Assembly: GCA_016795385.1 (NCBI GenBank) | Contig: JAEUHI010000042.1 | Location: 1-64,000, forward strand | Source of the DNA: Verrucomicrobiales bacterium | Lineage (GTDB): Bacteria; Verrucomicrobiota; Verrucomicrobiia; Verrucomicrobiales; DEV007 | DNA length: 64,000 nt | Direction: 5' to 3' | Part shown: positions 16,069 to 23,106 of the stretch, in pieces | Layout of the letters: every line of letters starts with the position of its first letter | Numbering within the stretch: position 1 is the stretch's first letter | Notes under the pieces: generated by a model | Seen by the model: only the letters and a program-made list of their open reading frames with translations | Told to the model about the DNA's origin: nothing | Databases searched by the model: none | Position numbers and translations under genes: made by a program

Positions 16069-16562
16069 GAGGATCAGGGGTGGGAGGTGAAAAGGAGCGC
16101 CCATTGCCAGGCGCACGTGGCATGCCATTGACCAGCCATGCCTCCACAACCCACTACCGGAGAACTCCTTGCCACTTTGTAGCGATGCTCCTCCCCCCTT
16201 GGAGAGGAACGCCGGATCATGCACGGCACGCATGCGCCGGATGCAAAACGCCCCAACCTCGGGGCCCGTCCGCGCCGAGCATTTTGCATCCGGAAACGCT
16301 CAAAGTGCATGCTGGCATTTCTCCGTCTCCAGCGCGGGCGCCACCCTCTCCCGGTGGGAAAGGATTGGCCAGCCTCGCTTCCCGAGTCCGTTTCCCACCT
16401 TGGCACCTCGCGTGCGATGGCAACGTGGATTCGGAGTTCCGCCATTGTCCGCCACAAGTCCTAAGCCCATCCCCCATAGGCCGGCGATCATCGTCGTGAC
16501 GGTGCCTGCCCACCCTTTGTCCACCACTGCGCCGCGATTGCCGGAATCCGGGTATCCGCCCC
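16069..16562. other. 494-base non-coding interval with two long inverted repeats
   Basis: I see no convincing ORF here. The interval separates divergent genes (minus dehydrogenase, plus primase-like gene) and so should hold both promoters. It contains a perfect 12-bp inverted repeat (CCGGATGCAAAA at 16237-16248 with TTTTGCATCCGG at 16282-16293), enclosed by weaker complementary arms near 16211-16224 and 16305-16316, and a perfect 9-bp inverted repeat (GGTGGGAAA at 16353-16361 with TTTCCCACC at 16391-16399). Neither is followed by a T-run. They could be operators, a structured RNA or a mobile palindrome. Confidence 0.6.
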
Positions 16563-18053
16563 ATGAATCCTCCTCTTTCCTCCACCGAACCGGGTCGCTC
16601 GCCCGTTCTTTCGGAAAACGCGGGATCGTCCGCCACGCGTCTTTCCACCCCCTCCACGGACATGGACTTCGACCCCGCACAGGATGATGCCGTCGCCCCA
16701 CCCGAGGCACTGTTCTCCGACGCGGCCATCCGGAATCGCGTCATCGAATTCCTCGGCGGACGCGACCTCGGCTCCGCCACGGGCATCTACATCGGTCTCT
16801 GCGATTGTCCGAATCCCGCCAAGATCCAGCGCCGGCCGCTCGATGAGCTCGATCGCCTCCTCGCCTGCGGCGAAGGGATCGCGCGCTCGCTCTACGACAC
16901 CCATTCCATCCTCGTCCATCTCGATGTCGAATATGTGAATCACGATGCTCCCGCCGCGGCCTTCACCGATCCCTGGCGCGCTTTCCGGCTTCAGGAACCT
17001 CTCATCGCGAAGATCGAGGAACTCCTCTCCGGTTGGGGTATCCGTCCGCTCCATCTCCTGACGGGACAGGGCCACCATTTCGTCTGGCGCTTTCCGCGCG
17101 GCTCCGATCTCGAGCGCCGACTCCGACATCTCATGCCATGCGCCGGCCGCGAAGGAGGTGAGCAGGTCTTTGCCAATCTCGCCCTCGTCATGGAATACTT
17201 CGCGCACCGCATCAAGGCCCTCGCCGAGCCGGAGAGCGCGATCCCCGTCGAGATCACCGCCTCGCACGTCGTGCCGGGAGAAAGCGGCCATCGCGAACTC
17301 ATCTCCATCGACATCTCGGAGTATGGCGATCCCCTTGCCTCGCGCACCATCCGCATCCCCTTCACCCGCTACAGGAAACCGTGGAGCAGCGGCATCGCGA
17401 AACATCACGGCGTGGAGGAAGAGATCGGCCCCTGTGTCTGCATCCCGCTCCACGAGATGGACGTGATGCAGGCCCTCACCCTGCGGCAGGATCCCCGGGA
17501 CGTCCTCTCCCTCGCACGGCGTTGCTGCATGCTCATTCCCGAAGAGGGCGAAGGCACCGGCCACCTGCTCGACGAATACATCGGCTCCACCTTGCGCGCT
17601 TTTCACCAGCGCTTCTACGAGACGGAACACGATCCGCCCGAGACCTGGCCGCACACCTACGCCCGCACCCCGCTCCACGATCTACCCGGCTGCGCGCGCC
17701 ATGTCCTCACCTTTCCCAACGATCTCCTCCTGAAGCCCTCCGGAATGCGCCTCATCACCCGCTGCCTCATCGAGCGAGGCTGGCACCCGCGGCATATCGC
17801 CGGGCTCGTGCGATCGAAATTCGAGGATCCCGTCTTCCAGTGGGGCGACAGTTGGTGCGGATACTCCCCCTCGATGCGCGCCGACTTCTACGTCCGGCTC
17901 TACTCCGGGCTGCTCGCCACCGGACTCGACCGTCTCGCGGACTTCCACTGCGAGGCCGCGCGCAGCCAGGGTTTCTGCTGGCCCGCCGAGCCGCCCTGCG
18001 AGTTGCACCCCTTCCTGCCCGATCCGGTGAAAACGGTTTTTTCGATTCCGTGA
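16563..18053 (+). CDS. Putative archaeo-eukaryotic-type primase (AEP/PrimPol-like) protein
   Basis: This 496-residue protein is in no family that I can name outright. The motif order fits the AEP superfamily. HLDVEY (119-124) could be the hDhD/E metal motif. LLTGQGHHFVW (165-175) resembles the SGxGxH motif. ISIDISEY followed by SRTIRIPFTRYRKPW (about 248-274) resembles the third Asp and the downstream R-x-x-R-x-P motif. The C-terminal third (about 375-485) is helical with Cys at 377, 401, 432, 463, 472 and 479, which recalls a PriCT-like or zinc/Fe-S domain. The first 35 residues are low-complexity, so the start might be Met34. It lies 37 bases upstream of an endonuclease IV/isomerase-fold gene. 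The function is inferred. Confidence 0.5.
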   Translation: MNPPLSSTEPGRSPVLSENAGSSATRLSTPSTDMDFDPAQDDAVAPPEALFSDAAIRNRVIEFLGGRDLGSATGIYIGLCDCPNPAKIQRRPLDELDRLLACGEGIARSLYDTHSILVHLDVEYVNHDAPAAAFTDPWRAFRLQEPLIAKIEELLSGWGIRPLHLLTGQGHHFVWRFPRGSDLERRLRHLMPCAGREGGEQVFANLALVMEYFAHRIKALAEPESAIPVEITASHVVPGESGHRELISIDISEYGDPLASRTIRIPFTRYRKPWSSGIAKHHGVEEEIGPCVCIPLHEMDVMQALTLRQDPRDVLSLARRCCMLIPEEGEGTGHLLDEYIGSTLRAFHQRFYETEHDPPETWPHTYARTPLHDLPGCARHVLTFPNDLLLKPSGMRLITRCLIERGWHPRHIAGLVRSKFEDPVFQWGDSWCGYSPSMRADFYVRLYSGLLATGLDRLADFHCEAARSQGFCWPAEPPCELHPFLPDPVKTVFSIP

Positions 18054-18090
18054 TTTACCTCACCCACCCGAATCCTCCATCATACCTGCC

Positions 18091-18933
18091 ATGAGCGACT
18101 GGCCTTGCGGATTATCCACCGGTTGTTACTACCGTACCCCCATCCTTGAAGCCCTGCCACGGGTGCGCGACGGCGGCTTCACCCTCATCGAGGTCTGCTC
18201 CTTCCCCGCCCATCTCGACTACCACAACCGCGGCCAGGTCGAGGCCGCCGCCGCCGCCATCCGCGACCTCGGCATCGTCGCGAATTCCATGCACGCGCCC
18301 TTCGCCGACCACATCGACATCTCCAGCGGCGACCGGCCGCAACGCGAAAACTCCGTGCGCGAACTCTGTCTCGCCTCCGATGCCGCCGCCGCCCTCGGAT
18401 GCCGGTATCTCGTGCTCCATCCCGGTCCCGAAATGGCCGGGCGACCCACCCCGGAAAACTGGTACTGGCGCATGCAGAATGCCGCCGAATCCCTCAATCA
18501 CGTCGCCGACCGCTGCCGCGAGCTGGGCATCATCCTGCTCCTCGAAAACATGCTGCCACACCTCCTCTTCGGCCATGCCAGCGACATGCTCTGGCTGCTC
18601 GGCGCCATCCGCGGCACCGGAGTCGGCACCTGTCTCGATACGGGCCATGCCGCCCTCTCCGGCGACATGCCCACCGTCGTGCACAAGCTATCCGGACACC
18701 TCCAGATGCTGCACGTGAATGACAACCTCGGCCAGTACGACGACCACCTGCCGCCCGGCGACGGCCACATCGATTGGCTCTCGCTCATCTGCCAACTGAA
18801 CCGGCAGCGCTTCCAGGGTCCCCTCATCCTCGAGCTCGCCGGAGTCGGCACACCCGATGAGATCATGGAGCGTGCCCGTCGCGCCCGCGACTTCCTCGCC
18901 GATCTCTCCCGGCGCGCCGCCGTTGAATGCTGA
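18091..18933 (+). CDS. TIM-barrel protein of the endonuclease IV / sugar phosphate isomerase superfamily
   Basis: This 280-residue protein belongs to the AP_endonuc_2 (xylose isomerase-like) superfamily. Likely metal ligands align in order with those of endonuclease IV: H68 (SMHAP), H110 (LVLHPGP), E152 (LLLENM), D183 and H186 (CLDTGH), H208 (MLHVND), D217/H219 (DDHLPPGDGHIDW) and E248 (LILELAG). The same layout occurs in sugar phosphate isomerase/epimerases, whose signature DDHLPPGDG is present, so a metabolic isomerase is the more common reading. Its position just after a primase-like gene leaves a DNA-repair role possible. The stop codon overlaps a hairpin. Confidence 0.82.
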   Translation: MSDWPCGLSTGCYYRTPILEALPRVRDGGFTLIEVCSFPAHLDYHNRGQVEAAAAAIRDLGIVANSMHAPFADHIDISSGDRPQRENSVRELCLASDAAAALGCRYLVLHPGPEMAGRPTPENWYWRMQNAAESLNHVADRCRELGIILLLENMLPHLLFGHASDMLWLLGAIRGTGVGTCLDTGHAALSGDMPTVVHKLSGHLQMLHVNDNLGQYDDHLPPGDGHIDWLSLICQLNRQRFQGPLILELAGVGTPDEIMERARRARDFLADLSRRAAVEC

Positions 18934-18949
18934 TCCCGGCACCGGGATC
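18932..18949 (+). other. Compact palindromic hairpin at the end of the TIM-barrel gene
   Basis: GATCCCGG (18932-18939) and CCGGGATC (18942-18949) pair perfectly with a two-base spacer and overlap the TGA stop. There is no T-run, so it is more likely an mRNA-stabilising or rho-related element than an intrinsic terminator. The remaining 200 bases before the DUF892 gene show nothing that I recognise. Confidence 0.4.
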
Positions 18950-19148
18950 GCCGTGCGGCTATCCGTGCGCCTCTGCACGATCCCTTGTGCAATCCGCCAC
19001 CTTCGGCGGGCTCGCCCCTGCATCGCATTTTGCCCTCATCCCTGTCGTGCCGGGCTCTACAGGCCCTCCGCTGCGGCTGGCATCGCATCTGCGAAAACAG
19101 ATCGGACCGATCCCCTCTTCCACCTTCCCGAACCTCCTCACCGATATC

Positions 19149-19643
19149 ATGAAACTCGACACCCTCGAAAAACTCCTCATTCACGAGCTGAAGGATCTCG
19201 CCAGCGCCGAAGCCCAGCTCATCGATGCCCTGCCCAAGATGGCCCGGGCCGCCCACCACCCCGAGCTCCGCGAGGCGTTCGAGAACCATCATCGCGAGAC
19301 CCGGACCCATCTCGATCGGCTCCACACCCTTTTCGAGGGCACCGCCTTCTCTCCCGGCGGCCATCGGTGTGTCGCCATGGCGGGGCTCATCGACGAGGCC
19401 GGACAAATGATCCGCGGCGATGCCGAGGACGAGGTGCGCGATGCCGGACTCGTCGCCGCCGCCCAGAAGATCGAGCACTACGAGATCGCCGGATACGGCA
19501 CCGTCGCCGCCCTCGCCGACAAACTCGGCATGCAGGAGATCGCGGCCACGCTGCGCGAGACCCTCGAAGAGGAAGCCCTCGCCGACCGCACCCTCACACG
19601 CCTCGCCGAGCGCGTCCTCAATTTCAAAGCCATGATCTCCTGA
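19149..19643 (+). CDS. DUF892/YciE-like ferritin-fold protein (second copy)
   Basis: This 164-residue protein starts MKLDTLEKLLIHELKDLASAE at 19149. Upstream in-frame sequence is not protein-like. It keeps the DUF892 pattern better than the copy at 11433: LIHELKDLASAEAQLIDALPKMA, FENHHRETRTHLDRLHTLF and AAQKIEHYEIAGYGT, with Glu/His at the spacing expected for a ferritin-like di-metal site. This suggests a cytoplasmic stress-protection protein. It is followed by a DUF2383 gene, another four-helix family. Confidence 0.88.
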   Translation: MKLDTLEKLLIHELKDLASAEAQLIDALPKMARAAHHPELREAFENHHRETRTHLDRLHTLFEGTAFSPGGHRCVAMAGLIDEAGQMIRGDAEDEVRDAGLVAAAQKIEHYEIAGYGTVAALADKLGMQEIAATLRETLEEEALADRTLTRLAERVLNFKAMIS

Positions 19644-19699
19644 CACAACCGCTTCTTCACCCTGACAAAACATCCCAAACCTCCATCCACTCCATCTCC

Positions 19700-20149
19700 A
19701 TGAACATCGCCCAGGAACAAACCCAACACTGCATCGACGTCTGCAACAGCCTCCTCCGGGGCGAACTCTCCGCCGTCGAGGCCTACAGCCAGGTCATCCA
19801 CCGTTTCGCCAGCGAGCCCCAGGCCGGCACCCTCATCCACATCCGCGACGAGCACCTCTGGGCCGTCGACCGGCTCCGCCACAACGTCCGCGAAATGGGC
19901 GGAGATCCCGATACCGATTCCGGAGCCTGGGGTGCCCTCGTGAAGACCCTGCAGGGCACCGCCAATCTCCTCGGTGAGAATTCCGCTCTCCACGTCCTCG
20001 AGCAAGGCGAGAAGCACGGACGCAACGAATACCGCGAAGCCCTCGCCGACGATGAAGTGCTCGCCGAATGCAAACAGATGATCCGCGGAGACCTCCTCCC
20101 GCGGACCGAGCAGCACCTCATCACCCTCGAGCGCCTTGGGAATCCGTGA
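19700..20149 (+). CDS. DUF2383 (PA2169-type) four-helix-bundle protein
   Basis: This 149-residue protein begins MNIAQEQTQHCIDVCNSLLR at 19700, the ferritin-like DUF2383 N-terminus with LLRGELSAVEAYSQVI. Further helices hold IRDEHLWAVDRLRHNVREMGGDP and LEQGEKHGRNEYREAL, with ExxH motifs of ferritin-like folds, and the end LLPRTEQHLITLERL. Members are uncharacterised and often stress-associated. It is 56 bases after DUF892, probably co-transcribed, and the unit ends with two hairpins. Confidence 0.88.
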   Translation: MNIAQEQTQHCIDVCNSLLRGELSAVEAYSQVIHRFASEPQAGTLIHIRDEHLWAVDRLRHNVREMGGDPDTDSGAWGALVKTLQGTANLLGENSALHVLEQGEKHGRNEYREALADDEVLAECKQMIRGDLLPRTEQHLITLERLGNP

Positions 20150-20157
20150 GAGCGGGA

Positions 20158-20189
20158 GGGGAGCGCCGGACCGGCCGGCGCTCCCCTTT
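20158..20189 (+). terminator. Terminator hairpin after the DUF2383 gene
   Basis: A perfect 12-bp stem (GGGGAGCGCCGG at 20158-20169 with CCGGCGCTCCCC at 20175-20186) with a 5-base loop starts 8 bases after the stop codon and is followed by TTT. The stem is strong but the U-tract is short. Confidence 0.75.
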
Positions 20190-20226
20190 GCCGGTTTCCC
20201 GCCGGTATCCTCTCCGGGGAATGACA

Positions 20227-20256
20227 GCCGCGGGCCTCGTCCCGCGGCATTTTTTT
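20227..20256 (+). terminator. Second, canonical terminator
   Basis: GCCGCGGG (20227-20234) pairs with CCCGCGGC (20241-20248) and is followed by A and seven T. This is the best intrinsic terminator in the window. It backs up the weaker hairpin about 40 bases upstream. Confidence 0.85.
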
Positions 20257-20470
20257 GGTGATGTTAGTCTCGCGGCCGTTTTCGCCATTAGAAGTGTATG
20301 CAATTTAAAGGGGGTGTCTTGATCTTCCTCCGTCACTACGTACACTTGCTGCTTCACAGTGAAATCCACCCGAGCCCCCCCTCCTCCGGCCCCGGTCATT
20401 TCACCTCGAAATCTTCGCCGGTTCGCTTCACCCAAAATTCCGCATCCCACATACCGCTTTAGCCCTTTTC
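20257..20470. other. Intergenic interval after the double terminator
   Basis: Apart from a short AT-rich patch near 20286-20311 that might hold a promoter for the downstream lamin-tail-like gene, I see no gene, repeat or RNA structure here. Confidence 0.4.
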
Positions 20471-20836
20471 ATGAGTTTGGAGATCATTTTCGTTCACGAT
20501 CAAGGAGACCACGATACCGAACACGTTTTGTTGAAAGCCCGCGCCAATTGCCGGCTCAGCGACTTCCTTCTCGCCGACGGGCGCCATCCCGACGAGGCCC
20601 CCGCCCCCGATCGCATCCGCCACACTTACTGGTTCCCGGATACCCCCATTCAGGCCGGCACCTACATCTCCGTCTGGACCAAGCGCGGCAAAGACACCCT
20701 CGGCGAAATGGCCGACGGCACCCCCGTGCATCGCTTCTATTGGAATCGCCCCGAGTCGGTCTGGAACGGCGTCGGCGAACACGTCCTCCTCTTCCAGATC
20801 GCGAAGTGCCAGAGCTTCCGCGTTCACGAGAATTGA
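20471..20836 (+). CDS. Small lamin-tail-like domain protein
   Basis: This 121-residue protein has no signal peptide. Its layout resembles the lamin-tail (LTD) immunoglobulin-like fold: EHVLLKARANCRLSDFLLAD, HTYWFPDTPIQAGTYISVW and FYWNRPESVWNGVGEHVLLFQ. The last of these matches the characteristic Y/W-x(5-7)-W-N-x-G-E/D-x-V-x-L pattern. Bacterial LTDs are usually modules of secreted nucleases or surface proteins, so a stand-alone cytoplasmic copy is unusual. The function is unknown. It has its own upstream region after a double terminator. Confidence 0.65.
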   Translation: MSLEIIFVHDQGDHDTEHVLLKARANCRLSDFLLADGRHPDEAPAPDRIRHTYWFPDTPIQAGTYISVWTKRGKDTLGEMADGTPVHRFYWNRPESVWNGVGEHVLLFQIAKCQSFRVHEN

Positions 20837-21081
20837 GCGGTCTTCCGCCCGCTCAAAGCAACCAGCACAGTGCCTCTTGCACAGCCGTCGTGCCCATTCT
20901 GCACGATGGGGGCATCGGCCCGTATCGGCCCGCATCCCGCCCTGCGGCGCTTCCAGCCGCTTCCCACTAGGGCGGAGGATTCGCCGCGCCTCCTTGGCGC
21001 GGATGGTGCGCGGTCTTGTCTACGTACGCTTCATCAGCCGCGTCCCCGACGGACACCTCACTCCATCACCCTCCTTTCACC

Positions 21082-21702
21082 ATGAACAGACGCCAATGCC
21101 TCCTCACCACCGGCCTCGCCAGCGCCGGCGCCGCCCTGTTTCCCTCGATTGCCGCTTTCGCCGCCAGCGACGGGCGCATCGGCAACACCTCGCGCGAGGA
21201 ATGGGATCAAGTCAATCGCGACGCCGCCGCCAAGGTCGCCGCCATCCGGCCCGATTCCTCCGACCTCTCCGCCCCTGATCAGACCCTGCTCGGAGAGATC
21301 GTCACCGGCGGCATGATGCAGCTCGAACTGAGCCGCGTCGCCGCCGATCAAGCGTCCAGCGAGGACGTCAAAGCCTACGCCCAAGCGGAAGTCGCCGAGC
21401 AGGCCGGCCTCTCCGCCAAACTCCGCGAGATTGCCGGAGCGAAAGGCATCACCCTCCCGGAGAAACCCGACGCCAAAACCGCCGCCGCCGTCGACAACCT
21501 GCGAACCAAGAGCGGCGATGCCTTCGATGCCGAATACCTGCGCCTCGTCGGCGTCGAAGGTCACCGCGCCCTCGAGCGTACCATGGACAAAGTCGAAGCC
21601 TCCGCGGACGACGACAATCTCCGCCGCGTCGCCGCTATCGCCCTGCCCCTCATCCGTTTCCACCTCCAGACCGCAAGGGAAGAGGTCGGCGAGACGAAGT
21701 AG
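21082..21702 (+). CDS. Exported DUF4142 protein
   Basis: This 206-residue protein starts MNRRQCLLTTGLASAGAALF at 21082, with a twin-Arg-like signal and a probable cleavage after AAFAA. The mature part matches DUF4142: LGEIVTGGMMQLELSRVAADQASSEDVKAYAQ, then a helical bundle ending LPLIRFHLQTAREE. DUF4142 proteins are periplasmic ferritin-like four-helix bundles of unknown function. This is the fourth recognised helical-bundle stress family member in 10 kb. The 245 bases upstream show no other gene. Confidence 0.85.
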   Translation: MNRRQCLLTTGLASAGAALFPSIAAFAASDGRIGNTSREEWDQVNRDAAAKVAAIRPDSSDLSAPDQTLLGEIVTGGMMQLELSRVAADQASSEDVKAYAQAEVAEQAGLSAKLREIAGAKGITLPEKPDAKTAAAVDNLRTKSGDAFDAEYLRLVGVEGHRALERTMDKVEASADDDNLRRVAAIALPLIRFHLQTAREEVGETK

Positions 21703-21830
21703 CGGCGGTCGGCAGCGAGACGCACTCATATCGGCGGCATCTGAAGATCCGCCCCCGATCACGTGATTGCCGGACATGCCACGATCTGGAAGGATCAAGC
21801 CTGTCGGCTTCCCTACCCGGCTTCTTCCCG

Positions 21831-23096
21831 ATGAAACCCCTCCCGCTCTTCGTTTTCGTTTCCGCCCTTCTCCTGCCCTTGGCCGCGAATGAATGGCCCT
21901 CGTGGCGGGGTCCTCAGGGAGATGGGAAGCTGGTCGCAGCAGATGCTTATCCGACGCGATGGTCGCCGACCGAAGGCATCGCGTGGCGCATTCCCTTGCC
22001 GGATCGCGGCAATTCCTCCCCCGTGGTCTGGGGTGACAAGGTCTTTTTGACGCAGGCGGAGGAGGAGGGGAACAAGCGCTCGCTGATGTGTTTCAGCGCG
22101 AAGGATGGCCGATTGCTCTGGAAAGACACGATCGATCATGGCAAGGCGGAAGAAACCCACAAGACGAATCCACACTGTGCGGCTTCTCCGGTGACGGATG
22201 GAACGCTCGTCTACGCCTGGCACGGCAACGCGGGGCTGCACGCCTACGATTTCGCCGGCAAGAAGGTCTGGAGCGCCGATCTCGGAGATGACTACGCGCA
22301 CATCTGGGGCCCCCATGCGGCGAGTCCGGTGCTGATGGGTGGCGCGCTGCTCGTGCACGCGGGTCCGGGGCCGGTGGCGCGGCTCTTCGCCCTCCACAAG
22401 GATACGGGAAAGGAAATCTGGCGCCAGGAGCTGGATGCCTATGAGAGCGCCGACGCGAAGCAATTCAAGGGATCGTGGGCGACTCCTTTCGTGATCGACA
22501 ACGGCGGGCGCTCCGAACTGCTGCTGGGCCTGCCGGGATATCTGACCTCGTTCGACCCCAGGTCCGGCAAGGAACTGTGGCGCGTCGCGGGCCTGGGCGA
22601 CCTGTGTTACACCAACGTCATGACCGGTGCAGGACGCGCCCTTTACCTGTGTGGCTACGGAGGGCCGGGTATCGGGGTGAGACTCCCCGCGGCAGGTGAG
22701 ACGGGCGATCTCACATCCTCCCACCGGCTCTGGGCCGATCCTCCGAAAGGGCAGAATCAGAATCCGCAGCGCATCGGCTCCGGGCAGATCCTCGGCGACC
22801 ATCTGTATCTGTTGAATGAACCCGGGGTGATGCAATGCAGCGAGGTCGCCACCGGCCGTATCGTCTGGCGGGAGCGCCTCGGTGCGAACAGCTGGAGTTC
22901 GATGAACCTCATCGGAAAAACGCTCTACGTGAACGACACCCGCGGCACCACCTACCTTATCGAGCCCGATCCCTCGGCACTGAAACTGATCGGGAAAAAC
23001 GAGGTGGATCCGAACCAGCACACGAACGCTTCACTCGCCTTCGCCGACGGCCGCATCTACTTGCGGACGGATGCCTATCTCTATGCGATCGAGTAA
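21831..23096 (+). CDS. Secreted PQQ-like beta-propeller protein
   Basis: This 421-residue protein has a signal peptide (about 1-19). Blade motifs recur: WPSWRGPQGDG, SSPVVWGDKVFLTQ, LMCFSAKDGRLLWK, LHAYDFAGKKVWSADL, LFALHKDTGKEIWRQEL, LTSFDPRSGKELWRVAGL and MQCSEVATGRIVWRERL. The W-x-D/L ends mark PQQ_2/BamB-like repeats, enough for a seven- or eight-bladed propeller. The opening WPxWRGPxxDG is common in PVC-group secreted propellers near oxidoreductases. PQQ binding itself is not shown, and the role is unknown. It converges with the FG-GAP gene, 10 bases away. Confidence 0.85.
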   Translation: MKPLPLFVFVSALLLPLAANEWPSWRGPQGDGKLVAADAYPTRWSPTEGIAWRIPLPDRGNSSPVVWGDKVFLTQAEEEGNKRSLMCFSAKDGRLLWKDTIDHGKAEETHKTNPHCAASPVTDGTLVYAWHGNAGLHAYDFAGKKVWSADLGDDYAHIWGPHAASPVLMGGALLVHAGPGPVARLFALHKDTGKEIWRQELDAYESADAKQFKGSWATPFVIDNGGRSELLLGLPGYLTSFDPRSGKELWRVAGLGDLCYTNVMTGAGRALYLCGYGGPGIGVRLPAAGETGDLTSSHRLWADPPKGQNQNPQRIGSGQILGDHLYLLNEPGVMQCSEVATGRIVWRERLGANSWSSMNLIGKTLYVNDTRGTTYLIEPDPSALKLIGKNEVDPNQHTNASLAFADGRIYLRTDAYLYAIE

Positions 23097-23106
23097 GGGA
23101 GGCGTT

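Noticed and set aside
18102..18110. DnaA box (TTATCCACC)
   Set aside because: A single imperfect match inside a coding sequence; no cluster, AT-rich unwinding element or dnaA/dnaN nearby.
20877..21278. Alternative plus-strand ORF overlapping DUF4142
   Set aside because: It is an out-of-frame shadow with His/Arg-rich sequence; the DUF4142 frame has a signal peptide and family motifs.
19141..21702. Ferritin or bacterioferritin gene cluster for iron storage
   Set aside because: The helical proteins belong to DUF892, DUF2383 and DUF4142, which share only the fold; the classical ferritin ferroxidase motif set is not complete in any of them.
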